Part shown: positions 21,945 to 33,400 of the stretch, one piece after another
Position numbering within the stretch: the stretch's first letter is position 1
How the letters are laid out: each line of letters opens with the position of its first letter
From: Uranotaenia lowii
Lineage: Eukaryota; Arthropoda; Insecta; Diptera; Culicidae
Assembly: GCF_029784155.1 (NCBI RefSeq)
Contig: NC_073693.1
Location: forward strand, 167,019,104 to 167,083,103
Direction: 5' to 3'
Length of the DNA stretch: 64,000 bases
Notes under the pieces: model-generated
Told to the model about the DNA's origin: nothing
The model's database searches: none
What the model saw: the letters and a program-made list of their open reading frames with translations, nothing else
Position numbers and translations under genes: made by a program

Positions 21945-24303
21945 ACGCGGAACGCGGGTTAACCAATCCTAATGTGGATAACCTGACGCTGGCTGTAGGT
22001 AGAGGGTGTTGATGAGAAACAAAAAGTTGCCCCGCTGGACAGACAACTCACTCGTGTGTTTGTGTGTGAAGGCTTAACCGGAAGCGAGAGAGAGAATTCA
22101 ACCCAGTAGTTTCCAGCGAGCTGCTCGATCGAAGGTGCTGCTCCTCCGATGATGACGGTTTTCGATGGCTATACATGCGGAACGTAAACGGCTTTCGTCA
22201 CAGTCGATCGTCAACGTGGAAGCTGATCGTGCTCGAGGAAGCCTACGATGCGTGGTGGTTTGTTTTTAAAATAAAGTTTAAACAGTTGCAAGCCCACAGG
22301 AAAGACAAGAAACGTCTTCATTGATGAAACTGTGCTGTGAAAAATAACAAATTTTGCAAACGTGTTTCCGTTTTTTCGTCGAGTGAGTCTACCGACGACG
22401 CCGCCGTCGCTTCTTGGGAAAGGAGGAGATTTTATTTATTAAAGTGAAAAGTATAACCGCAAACAGTAGATCGAGAATCGTAAATTAGAGCTGAATCAAG
22501 TAGTGATACGAAGGGGAATTCAAGTCAAGTCTGCGCGCATGAGAGGCGCTCCGGGCAACCAACCGTTCTAGTGCGATGTGCCTACCCTCTGAATTGGGTT
22601 CAATAAATCTTAATTTAAAGTGAAACACGTTGATTGTGTCCTATCTCGTCATATTGTTGTACCTACATACGGTCGCGGCAAAGCTCTGGAATAAATCCCG
22701 CATGATAGCGTAAAATGGTTGACGGCTGAATGCTGACAACAAGAAGCCAAAGTTAACTTTCAGTGTTGTGTTCGGAAAGTGAGTGCCACATTTAGTGCTG
22801 TGTTCTGGAAGCGATAACAAGCTCAAAATGCTCAGTGCGTTGGCATATTGCGCGAAGCTATGCTTCAACATTTGATTGTGTGTAAAGTTCGGCCACAATC
22901 AGCTACTATTATGGATTGTATCAGGTCGATCGAGTATTACATTAACGATTAATCGTTGGGATTCGCCTGGCGTTTAGCGATCGCGTTCATAATTCGCACC
23001 AGCCCGAGTTAGTGTCTAGATCTGTCACAAAACGCTCCCGCATCGATCGGTACCAGGTATTCATGCTTCTTCCATCAACAACCGCTGGAAGAGACGAAGC
23101 TACTAAATTATACACCACCTGGTAGTGCTAATTGGCATGAATTGTTTGCTAAAATAATTGTTGAGAACACGGGCTTAGAGAATCAAGTGCTAATTATCAG
23201 TCTGCGATAACTCAGGTCTCTTGGAGAAGGAGAAAAACGACTACGAAAATAGGAGCATCAAACGTTTCGTCTGAAAAACTAGCCAACATTATCAAGGTGG
23301 AGTTGCTACTGAACAAAGTGCTCGAACAGTTGTCTTTAAAATTTTGCGCCATTAGTGTGCCTTATGGAGACGGATATTAAGTGCTCGGAATTTGTCGTTT
23401 TTATGGTCAACAAAATGCTGATTAATATTGAGAATATTCTACTGCAAAGCCATCGACAACGTGAAACTACCGGAATTAAGAAGCTGTATAATTCCTTCTT
23501 CGTGCTGTTTTAACTGACTCGTCCCGTCCAGGGCATGATTTTTGGTGCGTTTGACCACTGGAATCTTTGTACTTAGTTTTATCGTAAAAATCTGAAAAAT
23601 CTAAGTTAAGTGCAAGTGCAAATCATTTTATCCACATAAGAAAACCTAGTTTTAAACTACTGAAAGTGATATTAAGAGAAAAACCCAGGCAGTAGATCGC
23701 GAGTAGAACTCAACCTCAAATACAGTTGGCGCAACCGGAAATGTGAACAGGATACCCAATAATCAATCCGAAGACTGTGCTCAGTTAAAAAATCAACAGT
23801 TGCACCTGAAACAATTTGTCGTTTGATAAAAATCGAAACAGATCAAAACGAACGTCGTGAACTTCCTAAATTAGCTGTTCAGGGGTATTTCGATTTTGAT
23901 AAACCAATAAGGGGTGGAAGGAAAGCAATCAGTTTCGCTGACAGTGAGATATTGAAAGGTGTTTCCATTGCTGGAATAAAAATCAAGAAAAGGAAGACGG
24001 AAAACGACAAATTAGAGTTTGTGCGTCATCGTTATCAAAATCGTAGTGAAGAAGTTAAGGCATTGTCCAAGAAGAGCCAAATTTCAATCAGCTCATCTAA
24101 CAGCTCGGGCGAAAAAGGTCAGTGGTCAGGCGTCAGAAAAACCACGAATGGCGGTATCGTTGCTGACGAGCCTTTGCAATAGTGGATTAGAGCAGCTCTG
24201 CCAGACACCGGAGCCGTTGAAGTTCTACTATCACTACAGCGACGCCGGGCAAGCCGTCACAGATTTTGGTCGACGCTGTCTGAGTAACGACAAGGAAGAA
24301 CAA
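21945..24303 (+). other. gem: Inferred long 5' untranslated leader of gem
   Basis: A strong acceptor-like sequence, TTTTTTCTCTGTACCTTTCAG, ends at 21944. From there to the first coding ATG the DNA is more GC-rich than its surroundings, with many short ATG frames that would act as upstream ORFs. Long leaders with upstream ORFs are common in developmental transcription-factor genes. The transcription start and any introns in this stretch are not determined. Confidence 0.45.
23763..24182 (+). other. ATG-less open frame overlapping the gem leader
   Basis: The frame is open for about 139 codons between TAA at 23760 and TAG at 24180. It is charged and of normal composition (for example GYFDFDKPIRGG) but contains no ATG. 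A good donor, AAAAAG|GTCAGT, lies at 24117/24118 and would leave phase 1, the phase gem exon 3 accepts. It could be part of an alternative N-terminus joined from an upstream exon, or chance. Confidence 0.3.
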
Positions 24304-24423
24304 ATGGAATACGGCAACTCGTTCTACAACAATCAACAGCATCATCAACAGCAGCAGCAAACTTCGCAGCAACTAATTCAACACCCACCACATCAACAAT
24401 CGAATCAACAGGATTTCGAAGAG
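24304..24423 (+). CDS. gem: gem exon 1 (coding part)
   Basis: The first in-frame ATG after a stop at 24013 is 24304-24306. The exon encodes 40 residues rich in Gln, His and Asn (starting MEYGNSFYNN) and ends GAAGAG|GTATGA in phase 0, matching exon 2. Initiation here is inferred from the splice phase and the absence of an alternative ATG. Confidence 0.8.
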
Positions 24424-27400
24424 GTATGAACATGACACATATGGCATTTGAACTAAGCCGAAGGTTTTAGTTTTTTATTATCACACGCAGGTCCATGACG
24501 AATATGAGGAATTTGTTTTTTTTAATTTTAAATTGATCAAATCAATCAAACTTTCTGTTCCATTTTTAATACCATTTCATCTATTTATATAAAAATGAAT
24601 GTTTGTCTGTCTGTTCCCTATAGACTTGGAAACTACTGAACCGATCACCGTGAAACTTGGTATCTGAGGGTTTTAGGGCCGCAGATGGTTTCTATAACTT
24701 ACAAACCACTCCGACTTAAGGGAGACGGGGGACTCCCATACAAAAGTAACGTAGTATATTTTATTTATTGACAAATGGTTTCCATCAAATTTTCTACCCA
24801 CACATATTTTAACGTTCTTAATTGATTCGTTATGATGGTTGACAGGTTTTGTTATATTAAAAATAATCCATTGGTCGAAAAAGAGTGGGATGGGGGGGTC
24901 CCTACAAATTCATTGTGAAATGTTACAAAATTTGAACGACTTTCAAACGATTTTGTTCAAATTTGGCACAAAATAAAGTTTTTGATGTCGTGAGATTATT
25001 TAAAGTATTATCTAACCGTTTTTGTGCCTCCTATACAAATAAACAGAAATATGATAAAATTTGAATAATTTTCGAAAAATTTATAAATATGAAAATGAAT
25101 GTTTTTCTGTCTCTCTGTCTGTTTCCTATAGACTCGAAAACTACTGAATCGATCAATGTAAAATTTAGTATGCGAAAGATTTGGGAGTCGGAGATGGTTT
25201 CAATAACACTTTCCAACCGCTCCGGCTTAAAAAAGCGGGGCTACTTTACATAAATATGGCACAAAACTTACAGTTTTCAAGCAATTTCCTTAAAGTTTTC
25301 TTCAAAAACAAATTTTTACATCATAAGTTGACTATCTATTGTATTGAAACCTCCTGCCTTTTTTGAAAGAAGAGGGGGTCTAATATAAAAAAAATACATA
25401 TAGAATGTGACAGAACTCAAACAGTTTTTAAACTAATTTGATCAAATTTGCACACATCTAAATTTTGACTTAAATCGATGGTTCAAAATATTATGAGACG
25501 TTTTCCATTTTTTGTAAGAAGGGCTCCCAAACAAAATAACTAAAAGTTTAATAAACCTCGAATAATTTTCGAGAAATTTTCGTTAAAATTTAATGCACAT
25601 AAAAGTTTGGGCATGATAAGATGGTTGATTTGTATTGGTAAAAAAAGATTTAATTGAAAGTTTCTTCTAATGAACCAAAAACAACTGGAATGATCAACGT
25701 GATATGTTGCATGTAGCCATTTTTGTGGCCGGGATTGTTTTCTTCAATACTTTCAACCCCTTCAAATGAAGGGGGGGAGGGGGGGGGGGGTGTTGAGCTC
25801 CTATACAAAATTAACAAAAATATGACAAAAGTCGAACAATTTTTGGAAACTACTGATCAGATCAATGATTATTACTTCCAAACCTCTAAGTTTTCACGAA
25901 AATGGATTATAGACTACCCTTCTTATTTTAACGGAAGAAGTTCTCATATTCAATAAAAATTACATACATATATTTAAACAAAATGAATTTCCAAGTGTTT
26001 TTCATAAAGTTTGGCATACTTTTTGATTATTTATTGGAAAAATTTCCTGTTAATAAAGACTCATTCCTCATTCCAAACCTTCAAGTTATTTTCAGACACA
26101 AGGAACAAAACCAGATGCTTTGTTTTTTTTTTCAAAACAGTTAGCTTTTGTATAATGATTGACATTTAATTAAAAAGGAAGTTTATTTTTATCAAAATAA
26201 ATTAAACAAACTTAACTTTTTTAATGAAAGGTGTTGCAAAGGAGGCTGGGTCATTCGGCCGAAAGTCATGAGGCCGAAAGCCATTCGGCCGAAGGTCATT
26301 CAGCCGATGGACGTTAGGCCGAATGGGCTATCTGGCCGAACAGGCCACTAGGCCGAATGGGTTATTCGGCCGACGGTTATCCAGCCGAATGCTGTTAGGC
26401 CGAAAGGACGCAAGGCTGAAAGGATGTTCGGCCGAATGATCATTAAGCCGAAAGGTCATAAAGCCGAATGGTTATTAGGCCGAATGGTCATTAGGCCGAA
26501 TGGTCATTAGGCCGAATAGTCGTAAGGCCGAATGGTCGTAAGGCCGAATGGTTACTAGGCCGAATGGTCAATAGGCCGAATGGTCACTAGGCCGAATGGC
26601 CGTAAGGCCGAATGGTCATTAGGCCGAATGGTCGTAAGGCCGAATGGTCGCAAGGCCGAATGGTCGCAAGGCCGAATGGTCGCAAGGCCGAATGATCGCA
26701 AGGCCGAATGGTCGCAAGGCCGAATGGTCGTAAGGCCGAATGGATGCTAGGCCGAATGGTCGTAAGGCCGAATGGCCATAAGGCTGAATGATCGTCATGA
26801 ATGGTTGCTAGGTCAATAAGAAATCTTTTACACATGTCGGCATGCTTAGCCGAAAGGTCGTAAGACCAAATTGCTGATAGGCCGAATGGTCGTTTGGCCG
26901 AATGGCTGTTAGGCCGAATGTTCATAAGGCCGAATGGTCATTAGGTCGAATGATCACAAGGCAATCCATTAGGCCTGATGACCATTCGGCTTGATGACTA
27001 TTCGGCCTAACGACCATTCGGCCTAACTACTGATCGACCTAACCACTGAGCGGCCCGACATGCAAGAAAGCGATAATATGTCTTATATTTATTTTATTAG
27101 TCATCGAAAAAATATTGTTTCGCACAGACTTATTGTTCTAAGAGATGCCTTAAGCGGGCCATAGACTACACAAATTGGCCTGTACAAATTCGATGTTTCC
27201 ACGACGATTGTTTGATCTATGCTCGCCCATACACTATACAAACATATTTCACGCGAACACAAATGATTGCTGGCGAAAACAGCAACAGCAACAAAAAAAA
27301 CCATCTCCACCCCGGCTGGGAGAATGTTTTGTACAAAATATTTCGATCCCGACCGATTTTACTCCAACCGTTTGGGCGCTCATTCAAGCAGTGCCATACA

Positions 27401-30400
27401 CTATGCAAATCGTGCTCACAGCGACAAAATTTCATCGAATTTCATCGCATTTGTACAAATGTTGTGTAGTCTATGGCCCGCTTTAACCTATTTTTAAATG
27501 ATTGCTTAGACATACCAAAATCAAAAATACTAACACACTCATTAAAATAACGGATACATGTGTCTATTGGGTTGTAGTAGGCCTTATAGGCCTAGCATAA
27601 ATTCGATCCAACGACCATTCAGCCTAACAATCATTCAGCCTAGTGGCTATTCGGTCTAACGACCTTCTAGCATCCATTCGGCCCGACGATCATTCGGCCT
27701 AATGACCATTTGGCCTAACGACCATTCGGCCTAATGACCATTCGGCCGAATGACCATTCGGCTTAGTGACCTTTCGGCCGAATGACCATTCGGCCTAACG
27801 ACCATTCGGCCTAGTGACCATTCGGCCTAGTGACCATTCGGCCTAATGACCATTCGGCCTAACGACCATTCGGCCTAATGACCATTCGGCCGAATGACCA
27901 TTAGGCTTAGTGACCTTTCGGCCGAATGACCATTCGGCCTAGTGACCATTCGGCCTTATGACCATTCGGCCTATCGCCTATTCGGCCTGATGACCATTCG
28001 GCCAAATAATATTCGGCCAAATAACCTTCGGCCTAATGTCGCATTCGGCCTATTGTCCTATTCGGCCGAACATCCGTCGGCCTTTCAACCCATTCGGCCT
28101 AGAGACCTTCGGCCTAACAGCTTTCGGCCTATCGGCCTACGGCCGAATGTCCGGCCCCCGTTGCAAAGCACACCGAGTCAGCTAGTACAGAATAAATAAT
28201 TACACGTTTTTTTTCAAGCAATGCACAGTGGGGATTTTCGATCAAAAAAGGTATCTATTCTTGTGACGATCGCCTGTACTAAATTCTGGAAAACTATCAT
28301 TTCTGATGTAAAAAAAACACGAGAAATCGAATGGTCTACACCGCTTTCTAAAAAAAAATACCCTGAACGCCCGATTTCCCCCATTTTTTGGAGTGTAAAG
28401 ATAGAATTCCGCCTGTAGCAATCTACCTTGCAACGAAAAAGTCTATACACCATACTTGTTTATGTAATAATGTCAGCTGAACCGATTGGTGTACTCTAAT
28501 TTTTGTTTTTACTACGACAAGCGGCTCATTTTGCTTCTTTTCCCCTAAAATTTAGAAATTTTTCAAAGGAATGCAGTCAAACAAGGTGTAATTCAACACA
28601 TTTTCACGCATATTTGGCAGATTTATTCATCCTCAAGCTGACCGTGTCGCTTTTTTTGCACTCGAATGAATTAAAACGGCTAAATATCCCCAACTTCCCT
28701 TAGCCTTTTCAAATTGGTGTATAAATTTCACTGTAACAATCGAGCAATTCACATACCAAAGTGCAAAAACCAAGTGATTTAGTGTAAAATTTGTCGCTGA
28801 ATCGATTGGTAGTACATCGCTTAGGGCTTAGCTTACGAGAATAGCCGAAATTACCCTGATTTCCCCTTAAATCGAGCAATATGTTGAAAAAATCACTATA
28901 ACAAATGACAATGCATCAAAATATGCACAAAAATGAATGAAACAGGTGTAAAATTTATTGCTGAATCGAATGATGTACACTGCTTATCGTTAAGTTGACG
29001 GTAAGAGTCTCAATCACCCCGATTTCCCCTAAATTCATGTAATTTCGTCGAAAAAAAAACATTGTAACAAACGAAAATGCAATTGAACAGATGAAAAATC
29101 ATGAATCAGGTGGAAAACTCATTGCTGAATCAAATAGAGAACGCTGCTTAAAACTCAGTTGACGAGGAAAGTCTAATTTTCCTCAAGTTTCCCTACATAG
29201 ATTAATTAACTAACTAATACAATATGTACAGGGTCCGGCAATTGAAGTGCTACATTGGAACTAACAAATAATTTGATCAAAACAAAAACTTTTTCTTTCA
29301 AATTTAATACGATTTACATCAAAATAGATCATATTTTCAAAATCCATTGGCGCCTTTCGATTTTATTGTCCTTGAGCTTAACCACTCGCTGCAGAAGCTA
29401 GATGGCGCTTCAAAACTTCCAACCCGTCATGTTTTGGAGAGTAGACTTCGGGCTTCTGTATATCCTAGACAGCCAAGTCCATAGGGTTCAGATCCGGCGA
29501 ACTCCCCGACCACTCCGTACTCGAAATTAACCCTCGAAAAGAATTCGACATAAAAATTGGGACCTCTTTCCTTCGTAAGCCAATGCGAAGTTCTGCTGAA
29601 AAACCACCAACCAAAACCAAAATTAGGACGTGTCCACAGTTCGAGGACATGCCGTAGAACTATTTTCGATATGTAAATTGATTGATCTACACCTCTTCAG
29701 GGTTGATCTTCACCAGGAAAGTACGGGCGATTTCGACCCAGACCTTTAATGAAACAGATTTATGTCGTCTTGTGGCCTTTAATACGTTTGCATAGGTTCG
29801 TGATCTTTCTGGCAACCAAAATCTGTAGTTCTGTTTTTTCACGAACCGCTGTACGGCGACGAATTCATCGGCAGAAAACACGATATTCTCCAAATTTTTC
29901 ATGCGCGGACTGCGTAAGCTGCGCCTTCGCCCTTTCTACCCGCTCTTGCTTCTGTTCAAACGAGAGGTCTTGAAATTTTAGGATTTTGTAAGGCTGGGCC
30001 TAAAGATCATCTTCCAAGATCCGACAGCGATTTTGATCTGGTGTATTCAAATCTATCGCCAATTTAGTGTTACTACGCCAAAAATTCTCTCAGGGTGCAT
30101 CTTGATGATCTTCACCATGGTAGGTGTCGCCACTGTAGCTTGACGATTTCCACCATACTATACTTGGGTACTTCTGATCTCCAGGTATCTTCCAAGTGCG
30201 AGGTAAAATTTAAAAAAATACGTACACTCATTGGACAACTCACGAAATATGTCTTTCTACCGATTCACAGCCTGGAACTAGGCAATCAAAGCACTAAGTT
30301 TGAGGACTATTTTTACAAAAAAAAAACACTTGATTACAAAATTAACCAAAATATCCTCTGACATCTTAGACATGATGTTAACAAGGTGACAAGGTGTCAT

Positions 30401-33400
30401 GTAACTTGGCTTTGTATACTTCGTAATAATCACTCCTAAAGTTTTGTAACAGTTCAATTGCCGGACCCTGTACCAAAAAATCGTAGTAGCAATTGAGAAA
30501 GCATTAAAAAAGATACAAAAACATAAAAAATACGTAAAACTAACTGTGAATAAAACAATGAACACTATTTAATTTCTGTTTCCCACTGTGCGATGACTTG
30601 ACAATTACAAAATCCAAGACCCAAACACTGGGCCTACTATAAACTTGACTGATTCTTGCTGCAAAAATTTAAAATAGATTTTTTACTATCGATAGAAGTT
30701 GCTTAGCTTGACTTCAGGTTATTTATCTAATCTTGTACATTTTCAGATAACTATTGGTTTGTTTAAAAATATGTCATTTTTTGCCGATGATCTTGCTACT
30801 GTTACAGTCGTATCGAAAGTTCTAAATAATGAGTGTAGCAAAATAGAACTTTCATTTCTTTTGGTAGCGTTTCTCTATTAGAATTGGTTGGTTTTATAGA
30901 TTCTTTGTCGCTTTTCACTTTAACACTTAGTTTTCGAACGAAAAAAACATTTTTGTTATCAAATTCAATGTATTAAAACCAGTTTTATATAAAAAAAAAA
31001 GTTCAGGTCTAAGCCATATCAAGGTAGGACTATCATTTTCCTTGCTCAATCTGATCCATTTTTACTTATTCTGAACTTCGTTCGCACTGCAAGATTTTCG
31101 CTTGTGGGGCGAACCACGCTTGGCCTACTAATGTGTACCTGTATTTACCACTTCATAGTAGTTGGCCCGTGCTGAACAAAAATTTGAATCACTTTTCACC
31201 GATAAATTAAATAACAAACATACATAACGGTGATTAATCTCTTCATAACATCTTTGATCAACATTCGCCGAAAATATACAAGGGCCAAGAATTTGGTTGA
31301 AAACATCTTATCAGTTAGCAGAAACAAAACCTGATGTCATATTGAAGAACGGAAAAAGTGTATCACTTTCGAAGTATGAAAAATTGAATAGTAAAACATT
31401 ATCGAGATGGGTAATATTTCTAAATCGCTTCTTACAAAAGATGTATGAAAATCCTATTGAATGGCTATTTTCGGTATGTATGTGATAATGAAGCGTATCA
31501 ATAAAGTGTCGATACAGTAATTTCGTGGAATAATAATAAGTTGAACATACATGCTTCCCGACCCCCTTGGCTCTATATTTTGAAATTCGTCCATTTTAAT
31601 AATGGAATATGGCTGACTTCAGCAGAAACTATGCTGGATGTAGGGGTTGGGTCGAAAAGAATTTAAAGCCACATACGATTTGAAGCTCATGCTCTCATTA
31701 GGCCTTTGTCGGTTGGAGCTTACTACCAGTTATAAAAAAATATTTGATCTAATTTATCTTGTATGATTCAAATCGAAAAACCTCTCAAAATATTTCTTAA
31801 AATAATAGTTTTAATGTCGCCAATCAATGTCTGCATATACTAATGTAAGTGCATGACGGTGAAGGTCGCAGCAAGACGATGGCACATGAATGCAAAAGTT
31901 TTTACTGTCAATCGACCGGTCGACCTTAGACAACTGGACTAGACTATCGACCTGCGTGCGACTGATGATGATGATGATAACTTCATACCTTGTGTAGTGA
32001 TGACCGGTTTAGTCGAGCATGGAACACGCTGTGTTGGTGTAAACAAATAAATACCTGCCTAATTACCTACACTTCTGATTGCGTTCTTCCATAAACGGCA
32101 ACGAACGGTTGTCGAAATGGGACGATGTAATATTTTATTTAGATTTATGTTTTTGTTCTGAAGATAGCCGAGTAATATGTACAAAATACAACGAATAATC
32201 AGTAAATCAAAAGTCTTAAGATAAAAAAACTAAAATTTGAAATTTTTGTCTACCATTTCTTTGTAAGTACTTAATAAAAAAAAATCATTCTCTCAAACTT
32301 AAATCATTGAGAAGTTATGAAAATCAAATTATTGTCCTATTATAAGTTAAAAGTTATAAATAAATGATTAGATTTGATTTGAAACTCATATTAGGGCCCG
32401 GTCTGATCGGTATAAGTAACATAAATCACTTGACATCAAATGTGCAGCAACGAACTAAATATCATATAATCTTAAAAACAGGTTTCCAGAATCGAAGACC
32501 GGAATTAGAAACCGGTATTTCTGTTGTTCGATCTGTATGATATTTCTACGCCACTGTTTCTAATAATTCGTGAGTTGGAATCAGAATTAAACATGAACTT
32601 GATGATTTCATTTGCTGCCAATGCAACTAATATTTACTTTACGTAACCCACGAGTGTTTAGGAAGAATGACTCGTTACGTGACTTATCAGATTTTCCCTA
32701 AACCACTTGAAAAGGCCTAATCTTCATATATCTAAAATCTCAATGTTTGTAAGTTTTGTAAAACATTATGTCACAAGGAAAGGAAAAGAAAATCCAGATA
32801 TTTTTCGTTACAAGTTCAGTGGAAAGATAGAAAACAAAAATATTCACTTTTGAAGCCAAGAAAAATAAGAAATTTTAAAGAAAAACAAAATGCAGAAGTA
32901 CTTCAATTTAACGCAATAAAATAATTAGAAAATTGTTTCAAAATAATTTAAATGTTTTTCGAAAGTTGGTACTGTGGCTCTTGTGGCTGGTGTGGCTCAG
33001 TAGGACAAGTTCCACATAACCAATGGTGGCTACTCCGAGATTGACCGAGGCTATCAATTTTCTTCAGAGGTCAAATCAATGATGGATTAGCTTATTTACC
33101 CTGCACAAAACAGGTGTTCTCTCTTTGATCGTCAGTCCCGTCCTTGTAATCAATGGAGAAATTGGTAGAAAGAATAATGTGCTTTGGCACTGAGCTTACC
33201 TCTGCATCTTTGCAAAATAATTTTGGTTGGGAGTTGGGTAAAAGGAATTGATTGGAAGACACTTTTGACTAGTGTTACAGTGAAACATAAAACTAATTTT
33301 CTTAACTGCTATTAACCTTAATCCGCTCTTGAGTGTATAATACAATTTCTTCGGGGACCCTCGATGAATTCTTGAATCTTTAATTTTGCACCATTACTTT

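Larger units (their letters stand above)
26242..28159. mobile_element. Foldback element built of two opposed CATTCGGCC minisatellite arrays
   Basis: The 9-bp GTTGCAAAG occurs immediately before (26233-26241) and after (28160-28168) the element, as an 8-9-bp target duplication would. The ends GAGGCTGGGTCATTCGGCCG and, on the complement, GGGGGCCGGACATTCGGCCG match at 15 of 20 positions. Joining the flanks restores a Helitron 3' end similar to the one at 7713. The left arm is many copies of GGCCGAATGGTCGTAA-like units and the right arm is the same unit inverted. An 8-bp duplication is typical of hAT transposases, but no transposase is present. Confidence 0.7.
24585..28185 (+). mobile_element. 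Helitron-like element carrying internal ~480-bp repeats
   Basis: It begins near TATAAAAATGAATGTTTGTC, the head of a repeat that recurs at about 25085 and, diverged, at about 25660. Each unit has CTATAGACT.GAAAACTACTG then a run of C or G near TCCCATACAAAA. The 3' end reads CACACCGAGTCAGCTAG|T at 28185, matching the end at 7713. CTAG-T is the Helitron 3' signature. No helicase is encoded. The 26242-28159 array is a later insertion 17 bases from the 3' end. Confidence 0.6.

Noticed and set aside
26587..26925. 112-codon minus-strand frame with repeated RPFGLATIRP-type peptide
   Set aside because: It is only the translation of the minisatellite unit.
26250..28150. Regular repeats resembling a CRISPR array
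   Set aside because: Units are contiguous without unique spacers, occur in two orientations and lie in an insect intron. It is a minisatellite.
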